NCBI GenBank assembly: GCA_030606765.1
Contig: JAUWFX010000034.1
Coordinates: forward strand, 1-12,736
Length of the DNA: 12,736 nucleotides
Origin: Dehalococcoidia bacterium
GTDB lineage: Bacteria; Chloroflexota; Dehalococcoidia; GIF9; AB-539-J10
Reading direction: 5' to 3'
This document shows, piece by piece, positions 6,646 to 12,736 of the stretch (its first letter is position 1; every line of letters begins with the position of its first letter). The position numbers and the translations under genes are program-made. Below the pieces are notes generated by a model that ran no database searches, was not told the origin of the DNA, and was given only the letters and a program-made list of their open reading frames with translations.

Positions 6646-6672
6646 GGAAGAGGAGGAAGAGGAGGAAGAGGA
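6646..6672 (+). repeat. Tandem repeat, 3 x GGAAGAGGA
   Basis: Three perfect copies of a 9-bp purine-only unit lie directly beside the palindromic repeat. The tract is a possible slippage hotspot upstream of the FmdB-like pair. It also contains many GGAG-like words, but these lie about 70 bases from the next start and are not its ribosome binding site. Confidence 0.85.
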
Positions 6673-6739
6673 GTCATATTTCTCCAGCACGATTTGGTCG
6701 AAGGAAGGAGTTGTGTTAAAATTTCCGTGGTAGAGAAAA

Positions 6740-7123
6740 ATGCCTATTTATGAGTATTGGTGCAATTCCTGCCGCCGAATTGTTAGTTCATATCTGCAGA
6801 GCTCCTCTGTGCCCCCACCACCTTGCCCTCGCTGTGGCAATAGCGAGCTCAAGCGGATATTCTCTACTTTTTCCGTACAGAAAACATACAGGGATGTTTA
6901 TGAAGACATACTTTCCGACCGTGAGCTGACCCAGGGCATGATGCGCGATGACCCCAGAGCAATAGTCGAATGGAACAAGAGAATGAGTAGCGGTGAGAAA
7001 TCCCCTCCGGAATATGAGGAAATAACTGAGAGAATAGAGAGAGGTGAATGGCCCGTTACCCAGATAGAAGAAAAAAGGAAAGAGTTCTCTGGCCAAGGGG
7101 AAAGCAAGTCTGAGAGTGGTTGA
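6740..7123 (+). CDS. FmdB-family zinc-ribbon protein, first copy
   Basis: A 127-residue protein with an N-terminal zinc ribbon of the FmdB / putative regulatory type. The diagnostic start MPIYEYWCNSC is followed by PCPRCGN, giving ligands C8, C11, C29 and C32. The remaining 90 residues are charged and probably helical (EEITERIERGEW near 93-104) and end in a Ser/Glu/Lys-rich tail; they resemble no domain that I recognise. FmdB itself was proposed to regulate formamidase expression in Methylophilus, but the family's molecular role is unsettled. Only a weak purine stretch (GAGAAAA) precedes the ATG. It begins a four-gene run and is followed 15 bases later by a second FmdB-like gene. Confidence 0.85.
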   Translation: MPIYEYWCNSCRRIVSSYLQSSSVPPPPCPRCGNSELKRIFSTFSVQKTYRDVYEDILSDRELTQGMMRDDPRAIVEWNKRMSSGEKSPPEYEEITERIERGEWPVTQIEEKRKEFSGQGESKSESG

Positions 7124-7138
7124 ACGGGAAGGTGTCCC

Positions 7139-7513
7139 ATGCCCATTTATGAATTTATTTGTCAGAACTGCCACAGGAGACTGTCTTTTTTGGTAAGGGA
7201 TATCTCTGCTCCCTTTGCTCCAAAATGTTCATCCTGTGGCAATACCAACTTATCTCGTGCTATTTCTGGCTTTGCCTACCATAAGCCGTTGAAGATGTTA
7301 TGGGAAGAGAGCGGCGAGCCTACAATGCACTCCGGTGAGGATTATTACAAAGACCCCCGGAATATCGGCCGCTGGGTGGAAAAGAAGTTTCAAGACATGG
7401 GACAGGAGCTACCGTCTCAGATTCAGGAGAAAATACAAGCAGCCAGGGAAGGCATGTTACCTGAGCCGCTGAAGGATCTAGCAAGTGCCTCACCAACCGC
7501 TGCGTATGATTGA
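7139..7513 (+). CDS. FmdB-family zinc-ribbon protein, second copy
   Basis: A 124-residue paralogue of the preceding gene: MPIYEFICQNC at the start, then KCSSCGN, with zinc ligands C8, C11, C30 and C33. The two proteins are alike over the first 40 residues but differ afterwards; this one has GEDYYKDPRNIGRWVEKKF (about 67-85), and both tails share a D-P-R-x-I/A-x-x-W-like element. AAGGTG before the ATG serves as ribosome binding site. Its last 29 bases overlap the GTG start of thiE, implying coupled translation. The function is unknown; a nucleic-acid or protein-binding zinc module is the general expectation for the family. Confidence 0.85.
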   Translation: MPIYEFICQNCHRRLSFLVRDISAPFAPKCSSCGNTNLSRAISGFAYHKPLKMLWEESGEPTMHSGEDYYKDPRNIGRWVEKKFQDMGQELPSQIQEKIQAAREGMLPEPLKDLASASPTAAYD

Positions 7514-8579
7514 TGCCAATCTAAACCGCTCCAGTGAAGGCTTGCGGGTTCTGGAAGATGTCGCTCGCTTTCTTCTCAACGATGCTGAACTGTGCCAGCG
7601 GTTAAAGACTCTACGTCATGATTTAGCCCGGGAGACTGAATCACTGAGTATAGGGCTCTTATCTCAGAGAGATTCAGAACATGATGTTGGTAACCCTTAC
7701 CGTATCCCTCCAGGGAAGAAGGAAATAAATATGAAAACGACCTCACTGCAGGGCTTATTGGATTTAGTCACCGCCAATGCTAAAAGGGTGGAAGAATCTC
7801 TTCGCGTGGTGGAAGAGCTGGCCAAATTGCCAGAGATAAGTCCAATGCTGAATTCAGCCAGCTTTGAACAGGCGAGGTTTGCCCTTTATACCTTAGAGCG
7901 AGATTTGATTTCCCGAATATCACGCCGGGACAAAATAGAAAGGATAGCTGGGCTTTACGTTATTTTGGATCGGCAATTTCTGGCAGGCAGGAATGAGCTG
8001 GACATTGCCGGCCAAATTATTGAGGGTGGTGCCAGGGTAATCCAACTTCGCGACAAGCAAAGTAAAAAGGGGGAACTGCTACTTATAGCGCAAAAGCTCA
8101 ATGAGCTCTGTAGTCAAGCGGATGTTCTATTTATAATAAATGATTACCTCGACCTGGCTATGGCTGTTGATGCCGATGGGCTTCACATTGGGCAGGAAGA
8201 CCTGCCCCTGCCTGTAGTCCGCAGGGAATTGCCCATAGACAAAATAGTTGGCTGTTCCGTCACCACACTGGTTCAGGCTACAAAAGCTCAAAATGAAGGA
8301 GCGGATTATATTGCCGTGGGCTCTATATTTCCCACGACAACGAAAAGGGAAGCCACTGTAGTGGGAGTGAATATACTCAAAGAACTCAAGCGAATAGTGT
8401 CTATCCCTCTAGTAGCCATCGGCGGTATAAACCAGAATAACGTTGGTGAAGTGGTGGCTGCTGGCGCTGATGCCGTAGCTGTGATTAGTGCTGTTTTGGG
8501 CGAGAAAGATGTTAGGGGAGCTGTGCGAAAATTGGTCGCAAGAATGGACTTGACGAAAGAGAAATGTCAAAACCAGTAG
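7485..8579 (+). CDS. thiE: Thiamine-phosphate synthase with helical N-terminal domain
   Basis: ThiE couples the pyrimidine (HMP-PP) and thiazole phosphate moieties of thiamine in the cytoplasm. Residues about 155-355 form the TIM-barrel ThiE domain with QLRDK (187-191), NDYLD (219-223), DGLHIGQEDLP (231-241), the phosphate-contact GCSVTT (256-261), VGSIFPTTTK (278-287) and AIGGI (311-315), all intact. Residues 1-150 are an added helical domain found in ThiE of cyanobacteria and several other phyla. It seems internally duplicated: DANLNRSSEGLRVLEDVARF (10-29) resembles TANAKRVEESLRVVEELAK (96-114). GTG 7485 is preceded by AAGGA at 7472-7476; the alternative ATG 7506 would clip seven residues. 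It overlaps the FmdB gene before it and the translin gene after it. No other thi gene is in view. Confidence 0.93.
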   Translation: MPHQPLRMIDANLNRSSEGLRVLEDVARFLLNDAELCQRLKTLRHDLARETESLSIGLLSQRDSEHDVGNPYRIPPGKKEINMKTTSLQGLLDLVTANAKRVEESLRVVEELAKLPEISPMLNSASFEQARFALYTLERDLISRISRRDKIERIAGLYVILDRQFLAGRNELDIAGQIIEGGARVIQLRDKQSKKGELLLIAQKLNELCSQADVLFIINDYLDLAMAVDADGLHIGQEDLPLPVVRRELPIDKIVGCSVTTLVQATKAQNEGADYIAVGSIFPTTTKREATVVGVNILKELKRIVSIPLVAIGGINQNNVGEVVAAGADAVAVISAVLGEKDVRGAVRKLVARMDLTKEKCQNQ

Positions 8580-9193
8580 AAGATTTGGAGCTCATCGCTG
8601 CGAAGCTTCGTCCCTACTTTGCGGCTGAAGATAAGGCGCGAGAGAAAGCCTTGCGTAGTTGCCGTCAGGTCATCCGCTACAGCGGTGATGCCATACGTGC
8701 CGTGCATCGCCAGGAGCACGATAAGGCAAAGCAACTCCTTGATTCAGCTCACGAATTAGTTCGAGAACTAAACCACGACCTGGCCAGCCACGGAAAGCTA
8801 CTTCACTCAGGGTTCATCCACGACGCTCAAAAGGAGTTCGCTGAAGGGTATATAACCTCAGCTTTGATTGCCGGGAAAGACTTGCCGAAGCCAGGAACAC
8901 TGGGCGTAAGCAATGCTGCCTACCTTGATGGCTTGGGCGAATCCGTGGGAGAGTTACGGAGGTATATTTTAGATAGTCTAAGGCGAGATGACTTCTCACG
9001 TTGCGAGGAACTACTGACTATAATGGATGAAATTTACGGAATATTGATAACCATGGACTTCCCGGGATTGCTCGCTCATGGCTTGAGGCGAACTACCGAC
9101 ACTATACGAGTTATTATAGAAAGAACTCGAGGAGATTTAACAGTATCCTTAAGGCAAAAAAATCTGGAAACGAAGCTTAACGACCTTAGCTAA
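8564..9193 (+). CDS. Translin-family protein
   Basis: A 209-residue, almost wholly alpha-helical protein matching the translin/TRAX family. Translin binds single-stranded RNA and DNA, and with TRAX forms the C3PO endoribonuclease; archaeal and bacterial homologues form oligomeric shells. Visible marks are the long N-terminal helices with many Arg and His, the central DAQKEFAEGY (87-96) that lines up with the TRAX acidic region around E91 and E94, GVSNAAYLDGLGESVGELRR (114-133), and a C-terminal DTIRVIIERTRGDL helix. Whether the acidic residues support nuclease activity cannot be told by eye. The ATG overlaps the thiE stop by 16 bases. Such genes are often mis-annotated as haloacid dehalogenase. 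It ends 14 bases before the convergent dehydrogenase gene. Confidence 0.8.
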   Translation: MSKPVEDLELIAAKLRPYFAAEDKAREKALRSCRQVIRYSGDAIRAVHRQEHDKAKQLLDSAHELVRELNHDLASHGKLLHSGFIHDAQKEFAEGYITSALIAGKDLPKPGTLGVSNAAYLDGLGESVGELRRYILDSLRRDDFSRCEELLTIMDEIYGILITMDFPGLLAHGLRRTTDTIRVIIERTRGDLTVSLRQKNLETKLNDLS

Positions 9194-9200
9194 TCTTCTT

Positions 9201-9210
9201 TAGTGCACTA
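9201..9210. other. 10-bp palindrome in the convergent junction
   Basis: TAGTGCACTA is a perfect palindrome between the two convergent stop codons and includes the TAG of the minus-strand gene. A T-rich stretch (9215-9221) follows on the plus strand. The stem is too short and AT-rich for a confident terminator call. Confidence 0.3.
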
Positions 9211-10068
9211 CTGTTCTTTTTTATACTTGTAGAACCCTTCACCCGTCTTACGTCCCAAACGACCAGAATCGACCAGCTTTTTCAGGATAGTAGAGGGGGC
9301 CAGGCAGGGATCCTTGCCCCTTTCATACATCGCACAGCTTACCATATAGCCAACGTCCAGACCGTTAAAGTCGGCTAGAGCCAGTGGCCCTATAGGATGA
9401 CCCAGCCCAAGGGTCATACTTTTGTCAATATCCTCTGCGCTGGCTACTCCATTCTCCAGCAGGCGCACGGCAGCTCCCGTCAACGCCAACAGTAGATAGT
9501 TGAAAATGAACCCAGGAGTATCTTTTGCGACAAGGATTTCCTTTCCAAGTGAGCGGCCGAAAGCCTTTACTGTCTCCAGTGTCTCCCCACTGGTTGTGTC
9601 TGCCCTGACAATCTCGAGTAGCTTGCTCGGCGGCACGGGGGAGAGAAAGTGTATCCCCATTACCCTGTCCGGGCGGCTGGTTGCTCGAGCAAGCTCTGCA
9701 ACAGATAGACAGGATGTGTTGGAGCAAAGGATGGTATGCCCAGGACAGATGCTGTCCAGCTGGACAAAAACCTTCTTCTTGTGTTCCATATCCTCGGGGA
9801 TAGCTTCTATAACCAGGTCGCGGTCACTCAGGTCCTTCAGTCTGACGCTCCCCTTGATACGAGACCGAGTCAAGTCTTTGTCCTGCTGAGATATCCTGCC
9901 CTTCTTCACACCCCGGCTCAGGTAGCATTCTATTGTTCCCATGCCCTTGCTGAGAATCTGTTCGCTGATTTCTATAACCATCACCTCATACCCAGACTGA
10001 GCACAGACCTGAACAATGCCCTCACCCATAAACCCACAGCCAACTACACCTACTTTCCTGACTTCCAT
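9208..10068 (-). CDS. 3-hydroxyacyl-CoA dehydrogenase (single-domain, NAD-dependent)
   Basis: A 286-residue enzyme that oxidises a 3-hydroxyacyl-CoA to the 3-ketoacyl-CoA. From the ATG at 10068: Rossmann motif VGVVGCGFMGEG with G10, G12 and G15; SNTSCLS with S119; catalytic H140 (MGIHF) and E152 (LLEIV); N190 in GFIFNYLL; and the C-terminal HPIGPLALADFNGLD and GEGFYKYKK. The usual HFFNPVP reads HFLSPVP here, so the conserved Asn is Ser (S143). A GTG at 10077 would add three residues, but it is part of the ribosome binding site, so I choose ATG 10068. It is the last gene of the minus-strand series, 140 bases after an acyl-CoA dehydrogenase. 3-hydroxybutyryl-CoA dehydrogenase is a possible specific function; the substrate is not determinable. 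Confidence 0.92.
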   Translation of the reverse strand: MEVRKVGVVGCGFMGEGIVQVCAQSGYEVMVIEISEQILSKGMGTIECYLSRGVKKGRISQQDKDLTRSRIKGSVRLKDLSDRDLVIEAIPEDMEHKKKVFVQLDSICPGHTILCSNTSCLSVAELARATSRPDRVMGIHFLSPVPPSKLLEIVRADTTSGETLETVKAFGRSLGKEILVAKDTPGFIFNYLLLALTGAAVRLLENGVASAEDIDKSMTLGLGHPIGPLALADFNGLDVGYMVSCAMYERGKDPCLAPSTILKKLVDSGRLGRKTGEGFYKYKKEQ

Positions 10069-10208
10069 AGCAATCACCTCTTTCGTGCTGTATTTTGCAG
10101 CCCTTCAACATTTTCCATCGCGCTGCCAGACTGGCAGGAGTATATCCAGCACTGACAAGCACGTCAATCGCTCAGGCCCTGTTTCGATTCAGTTGCGACT
10201 CAACACAC
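10069..10208 (-). other. Intergenic spacer between acyl-CoA dehydrogenase and hydroxyacyl-CoA dehydrogenase
   Basis: This 140-base gap includes an inverted pair CTGCCAG (10123-10129) / CTGGCAG (10131-10137) separated by one base, and GTGCTG (10085-10090) / CAGCAC (10148-10153) enclosing it. A longer hairpin could form in the minus-strand transcript, perhaps lowering read-through into the last gene. No promoter could be assigned with confidence. Confidence 0.35.
10075..10080 (-). promoter_or_regulatory. Shine-Dalgarno site deciding the hydroxyacyl-CoA dehydrogenase start
   Basis: On the minus strand GAGGTG stands six bases before ATG 10068. It contains the upstream in-frame GTG, which argues against that GTG as the start. 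Confidence 0.75.
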
Positions 10209-11333
10209 TCACAACCCCATTTCTCGGGCAACTACTTCCCGATAGAAATTGGCATCGCCAAAGGTAAGCTCGGCAGCCTTGGCACGCCTAGTGTAATAAT
10301 GCAAGTCATGTTCTATGGTAGCGCCAATAGCCCCGTGAATTTGGTGCGCCAGAGCAAAGACGCGCTGGGAGGCCTCGCCTATCCAGGCCTTGGCTATGGC
10401 CACTTCTTTGGTGCAGGAAAGTCCCTCACTTAACATCCAGGCTGCCTGGTAGGTGCTAAACCTGGCGCTATCAACATCGGTTGCCATATCGGCGCAATAG
10501 TGCTGTATGGCTTGAAAGCTGCCAATGGGACGGTCAAATTGTTTCCTTTCCTTGGCGTAGTCTACGGTCATCTCCAATACTCGCTGGATGTTGCCGACCA
10601 TCTCACAACATTTTCCCATCGCTGCCCGCTCAATTATCTTTTGCACTGCGCTCCATCCCTGGTTCAGCCGGCCCAAAATGGTAGCTTTGGGTACTGGCAT
10701 TTGGTTAAAAACCACCTCACATAGCTTATCACCAGCGATGGTCTTTAGAGTGGTGTAGTTTATTCTGGGATTCTTGGCGTCGACCAAGAATATAGTGATT
10801 CCGTCTTTGGGTTTGGTTCTGGTGACGCATAGCAAGTAATCAGCAATATGAGCATCAGGAACAAACAGTTTTGTGCCGTTGATGGTATAGTTGCCATCAT
10901 CGGGAGCAGCCTCGACTGTGACTGAAGAGGCATCGTAATTGTGATAGCCGGGTTCGGTGAGGGCTAAGGTGAAGATTTTCTCCCCACGGATTAGCTTAGG
11001 CAGGTACTCCTGTTTTTGCTCTTCGCTGCCGAGGTCCAAGATGGACAGGCCTCCAAGAATCACTGTGGAGAAAAAAGGGCCGGGTAAACAAGCACGTCCC
11101 ATTTCCTCTAATAATACTGCCAGGTCGAGGAAACTCATATCGCCGCCGCCATATTCTTCGGGGAAGGCCAAGCCCATCCAGCCCAGCTCACCCATCTCCT
11201 GCCAAAGTTCTCTGAAATAGCCTGTCTCACTTTTCTCCATCTGTTTAACGAATGTTTTTGAGCACTTATCAGCCAGGAAGTTGCGGGCTGTCTTTTTTAG
11301 CATTTCTTGTTCTTCAGTAAGAGTTAACTTCAT
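10209..11333 (-). CDS. Acyl-CoA dehydrogenase, second subunit (FAD-signature bearing)
   Basis: A 374-residue flavoprotein of the acyl-CoA dehydrogenase family. The C-terminal domain has the adenine-side FAD signature ERKQFDRPIGSFQAIQH (262-278) and QIHGAIGATIEHDLH (331-345). The C-terminal Glu used by medium-chain enzymes is absent (F358 in TFGDANF), and E235 in IIER stands at the helix-G position used by isovaleryl- and long-chain dehydrogenases. The middle-domain TEPGAGSD motif is altered to TEPGYHNYD (126-134), an unusual loss. The other dehydrogenase upstream has the opposite pattern, which suggests the two form a composite heteromer like the alpha2beta2 FadE pairs of mycobacterial steroid degradation. 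AGGAGG six bases before the ATG (11340-11345) fixes the start. Confidence 0.9.
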   Translation of the reverse strand: MKLTLTEEQEMLKKTARNFLADKCSKTFVKQMEKSETGYFRELWQEMGELGWMGLAFPEEYGGGDMSFLDLAVLLEEMGRACLPGPFFSTVILGGLSILDLGSEEQKQEYLPKLIRGEKIFTLALTEPGYHNYDASSVTVEAAPDDGNYTINGTKLFVPDAHIADYLLCVTRTKPKDGITIFLVDAKNPRINYTTLKTIAGDKLCEVVFNQMPVPKATILGRLNQGWSAVQKIIERAAMGKCCEMVGNIQRVLEMTVDYAKERKQFDRPIGSFQAIQHYCADMATDVDSARFSTYQAAWMLSEGLSCTKEVAIAKAWIGEASQRVFALAHQIHGAIGATIEHDLHYYTRRAKAAELTFGDANFYREVVAREMGL

Positions 11334-11339
11334 AGATAT

Positions 11340-11345
11340 CCTCCT
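11340..11345 (-). promoter_or_regulatory. Shine-Dalgarno site of the second acyl-CoA dehydrogenase
   Basis: On the minus strand AGGAGG stands six bases before ATG 11333. It is a near-ideal site. Confidence 0.85.
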
Positions 11346-11363
11346 GTATCGAACATTCCAAGC

Positions 11364-11430
11364 GCCATTCTGAGCTGCCGACGAAGAATCTTTGAACCAT
11401 TGAACCCTGCGCTTCGCTCAAAGTGACGGC
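11364..11430. repeat. Palindromic repeat between the two acyl-CoA dehydrogenase genes
   Basis: Its outer arms GCCATTCTGAGC (11364-11375) and GCTCAAAGTGACGGC (11416-11430) are imperfect inverted repeats, with GACGAAGAATCTTTGAACC and CGCTTCGCTCA between. The layout resembles the familiar intergenic TCATTCTGAGCGAAGC-type repeat. It abuts the stop codon of the first dehydrogenase gene and lies wholly in the gap, so neither gene is damaged. In the transcript it could fold and tune expression of the downstream gene. Confidence 0.65.
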
Positions 11431-12588
11431 TTATGAGCTTGGTAATCCCAATCCCCGTACAGCCAGGATATTTTTTAAGATTTCCGTTGTGCCTGCTTGC
11501 AGACTGTAACCCTTAGAGCTCAAGTAGGAATGCAAGGCCATGCCCCGCAGAGGGACTAACATGGAACCCGACATCAACTGTCCATAGGGACCCAAGACCT
11601 CCATAGCTACGCCAGCCAGGTGTTTCTCAAATTCCGTGGAATAGGCCTTGGACATGGCAGATTCCCAATTAGGGGCCCGCCCTTCTTCCATGACCAAAGC
11701 CACTCTATAAATAAGCAAGCGTCCCACCTCAAATTCAATCTGGAGTTGTGCTAGCTTATTGCGAATGACAGGCTCCTGAGACAATTTATTATCCTTGGCA
11801 AACTGTATGATGGCCTCAAAGAGGGGATAATTGCCCATGAGGCGTTCCATGCCACTCCTCTCGTAATCAAGCTGGTGGAGGACTTGATAAAAGCCACGAT
11901 TTTTCTCCCCCACCAAATATCTCTTGTGCACGCGGACATTGTCAAAGAAGACATCGTTCCAAGCCTCGGTGCCGGTAATATCAGTCATGGGGATACGACT
12001 GAGGCCAGGCGACTGTGCATCCACGATAAACTCACTAATACCCCTATGCCTTGGCACCTCGTGGTCTGTTCGGACATACACATCAAAGTAGCGAGCAAAG
12101 GAGGCGCAGCTAGCCCAGGTCTTTTGCCCGTTAATTACATAATAATCACCATCTTCTACTGCCCTGGTTTGCAGCGAGGCCAAGTCAGAACCAGCTCCCG
12201 GTTCGCTCATTCCTAGACCAAAATAAGCCTCTCCTTTGGCAATCCTGGGCAGAAATTCCTTCTTTAACTCTTCTGAGCCGAAGGAGAGGATAGCACCTCC
12301 TACCTGTCGGTCACCAAACCAGTGACAAGCTGCCGGCGCTCCATAGCGGAGCATTTCTTCGGTAAGGATAAGTCTATCTACATGGCTGCGCTCCTGCCCC
12401 CCATACTCTTTAGGCCACGTCAGACCTATCCAGTTCCTCCGTGCCACCCGTTTGGTAAATTCAGGGTCAAAGCCTTGTACCCAGGCATCACAGGCAGGTT
12501 CCCAATACCCCTTCTTTATCTCCTCTTCTAAAAAGTTCCGCACATCCTGTCTAAATTTATTTTGTTCCTCTGTGAAGCTGAAATCCAC
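11431..12588 (-). CDS. Acyl-CoA dehydrogenase, first subunit
   Basis: A 385-residue acyl-CoA dehydrogenase. The N-terminal helical domain begins MDFSFTEEQNKFRQDVRNFL; the middle domain has GMSEPGAGSDLASLQT (126-141) and YYVINGQKTWAS (149-160). The likely catalytic base is E243 in LDYERSG, on helix G as in isovaleryl-CoA dehydrogenase; the medium-chain position is A365 in QAGTTEI. The usual RKQFGRxIGxFQ adenine-binding stretch is missing and reads FAKDNKLSQEPVIRNKLAQ (263-281). It thus complements the neighbouring dehydrogenase, which keeps that stretch but lacks GAGSD. The start is GTG at 12588 with AGGAG (12596-12600) seven bases upstream. It follows the carboxyltransferase stop by 15 bases, so the two are in one operon. 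The acyl substrate is unknown. Confidence 0.9.
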   Translation of the reverse strand: MDFSFTEEQNKFRQDVRNFLEEEIKKGYWEPACDAWVQGFDPEFTKRVARRNWIGLTWPKEYGGQERSHVDRLILTEEMLRYGAPAACHWFGDRQVGGAILSFGSEELKKEFLPRIAKGEAYFGLGMSEPGAGSDLASLQTRAVEDGDYYVINGQKTWASCASFARYFDVYVRTDHEVPRHRGISEFIVDAQSPGLSRIPMTDITGTEAWNDVFFDNVRVHKRYLVGEKNRGFYQVLHQLDYERSGMERLMGNYPLFEAIIQFAKDNKLSQEPVIRNKLAQLQIEFEVGRLLIYRVALVMEEGRAPNWESAMSKAYSTEFEKHLAGVAMEVLGPYGQLMSGSMLVPLRGMALHSYLSSKGYSLQAGTTEILKNILAVRGLGLPSS

Positions 12589-12603
12589 CTTCCTACTCCT
12601 TTC

Positions 12604-12736
12604 TTAAAGATTAATGTTGGAATACTTTCTCCATGGCCTAGCCACACATTTCCCTTCCAGAACATCCAGTGCCCTGTTTATGACTTTTCTGGTATCTGAA
12701 GGGTCTATCACATCATCGACATAGCCTCTCTCCGCA
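12604..12736 (-). CDS. Acyl-CoA carboxylase carboxyltransferase subunit, C-terminal end only
   Basis: The minus strand is open from the window edge to TAA at 12604-12606 and encodes 43 residues beginning [18 protein letters not shown] and ending in [11 protein letters not shown]. The motif GYVDDVIDP with a following R-x-x-I-x-R-A-L and a terminal RPWRKxxNI-P/N-L is the standard C-terminus of propionyl-CoA/methylmalonyl-CoA/acetyl-CoA carboxyltransferases (PccB/MmdA type). The rest lies beyond the window, so its substrate, and whether it belongs to a carboxylase or a sodium-pumping decarboxylase, cannot be judged. It is the most upstream visible gene of the minus-strand acyl-CoA operon and suggests that propionyl-CoA or a similar short acyl-CoA is a product of the pathway. 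Confidence 0.88.
   Translation of the reverse strand, partial: AERGYVDDVIDPSDTRKVINRALDVLEGKCVARPWRKYSNINL

Noticed and set aside
6508..6690. 60-codon minus-strand open frame with a Ser run
   Set aside because: The Ser run is the translation of the GGAAGAGGA repeat and the rest is the palindromic element; there is no evidence of coding.
10095..10433. Plus-strand open frame opposite the end of the acyl-CoA dehydrogenase
   Set aside because: It runs antisense to a well-conserved coding end and shows no family pattern or ribosome binding site.
1..12736. CRISPR array, insertion sequence, prophage, tRNA or rRNA gene
   Set aside because: No regularly spaced direct repeats, transposase or integrase motifs, cloverleaf-like segments or rRNA-like stretches were seen on either strand.

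Overview
The window reads like a chromosomal segment of an uncultured anaerobic-type bacterium. The gene families (a fused HMG-CoA-synthase-like/DUF35 protein, ThiE with a helical N-terminal extension, a bacterial translin, paired FmdB zinc ribbons, a DUF370/RemA-guanylate kinase pair) and several palindromic intergenic repeats recall Chloroflexota of the Dehalococcoidia type. That placement is from memory of families, not from a search. Base composition looks uniform and moderate, and no transposase, integrase, phage gene, tRNA, rRNA or CRISPR array was seen.

Layout. (1) 1-2698, plus strand: housekeeping block with the 3' part of aroA, a DUF370/RemA-like regulator, guanylate kinase (gmk) whose TTG start overlaps the remA stop, and a coiled-coil C4 zinc-ribbon protein. 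(2) 2699-2962: a gene-poor spacer with competing inverted repeats. (3) 2963-6492, plus strand: three genes of acyl-CoA chemistry: an HMG-CoA-synthase-like protein fused to a DUF35 zinc-ribbon/OB domain, a crotonase close to the MenB/BadI branch, and an SCP-x-type thiolase. (4) 6493-6739: a spacer holding a palindromic repeat and a 9-bp tandem repeat. (5) 6740-9193, plus strand: two FmdB-type zinc-ribbon proteins, an extended thiamine-phosphate synthase, and a translin-family protein; the last three genes overlap end to start. (6) 9208-12736, minus strand, convergent with block 5: the C-terminal end of an acyl-CoA carboxylase carboxyltransferase, two acyl-CoA dehydrogenases, and a 3-hydroxyacyl-CoA dehydrogenase.

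How the genes fit together. Blocks 3 and 6 together supply nearly a full beta-oxidation-like route: dehydrogenation (two ACADs that look like complementary halves of a heteromer), 3-hydroxyacyl oxidation, thiolysis, and carboxylation of a short acyl-CoA such as propionyl-CoA. They also contain a crotonase whose active-site signature matches enzymes that open or close carbon rings (BadI, MenB). The simplest reading is a catabolic island for a cyclic or branched carboxylic acid; the substrate cannot be read from the sequence. The most unusual protein is the HMG-CoA-synthase-like/DUF35 fusion, where all four catalytic positions of HMG-CoA synthase appear replaced. It may serve the neighbouring thiolase as a scaffold or acyl-CoA-binding partner, as DUF35 proteins do in archaeal thiolase/HMG-CoA synthase complexes and in BbsAB.
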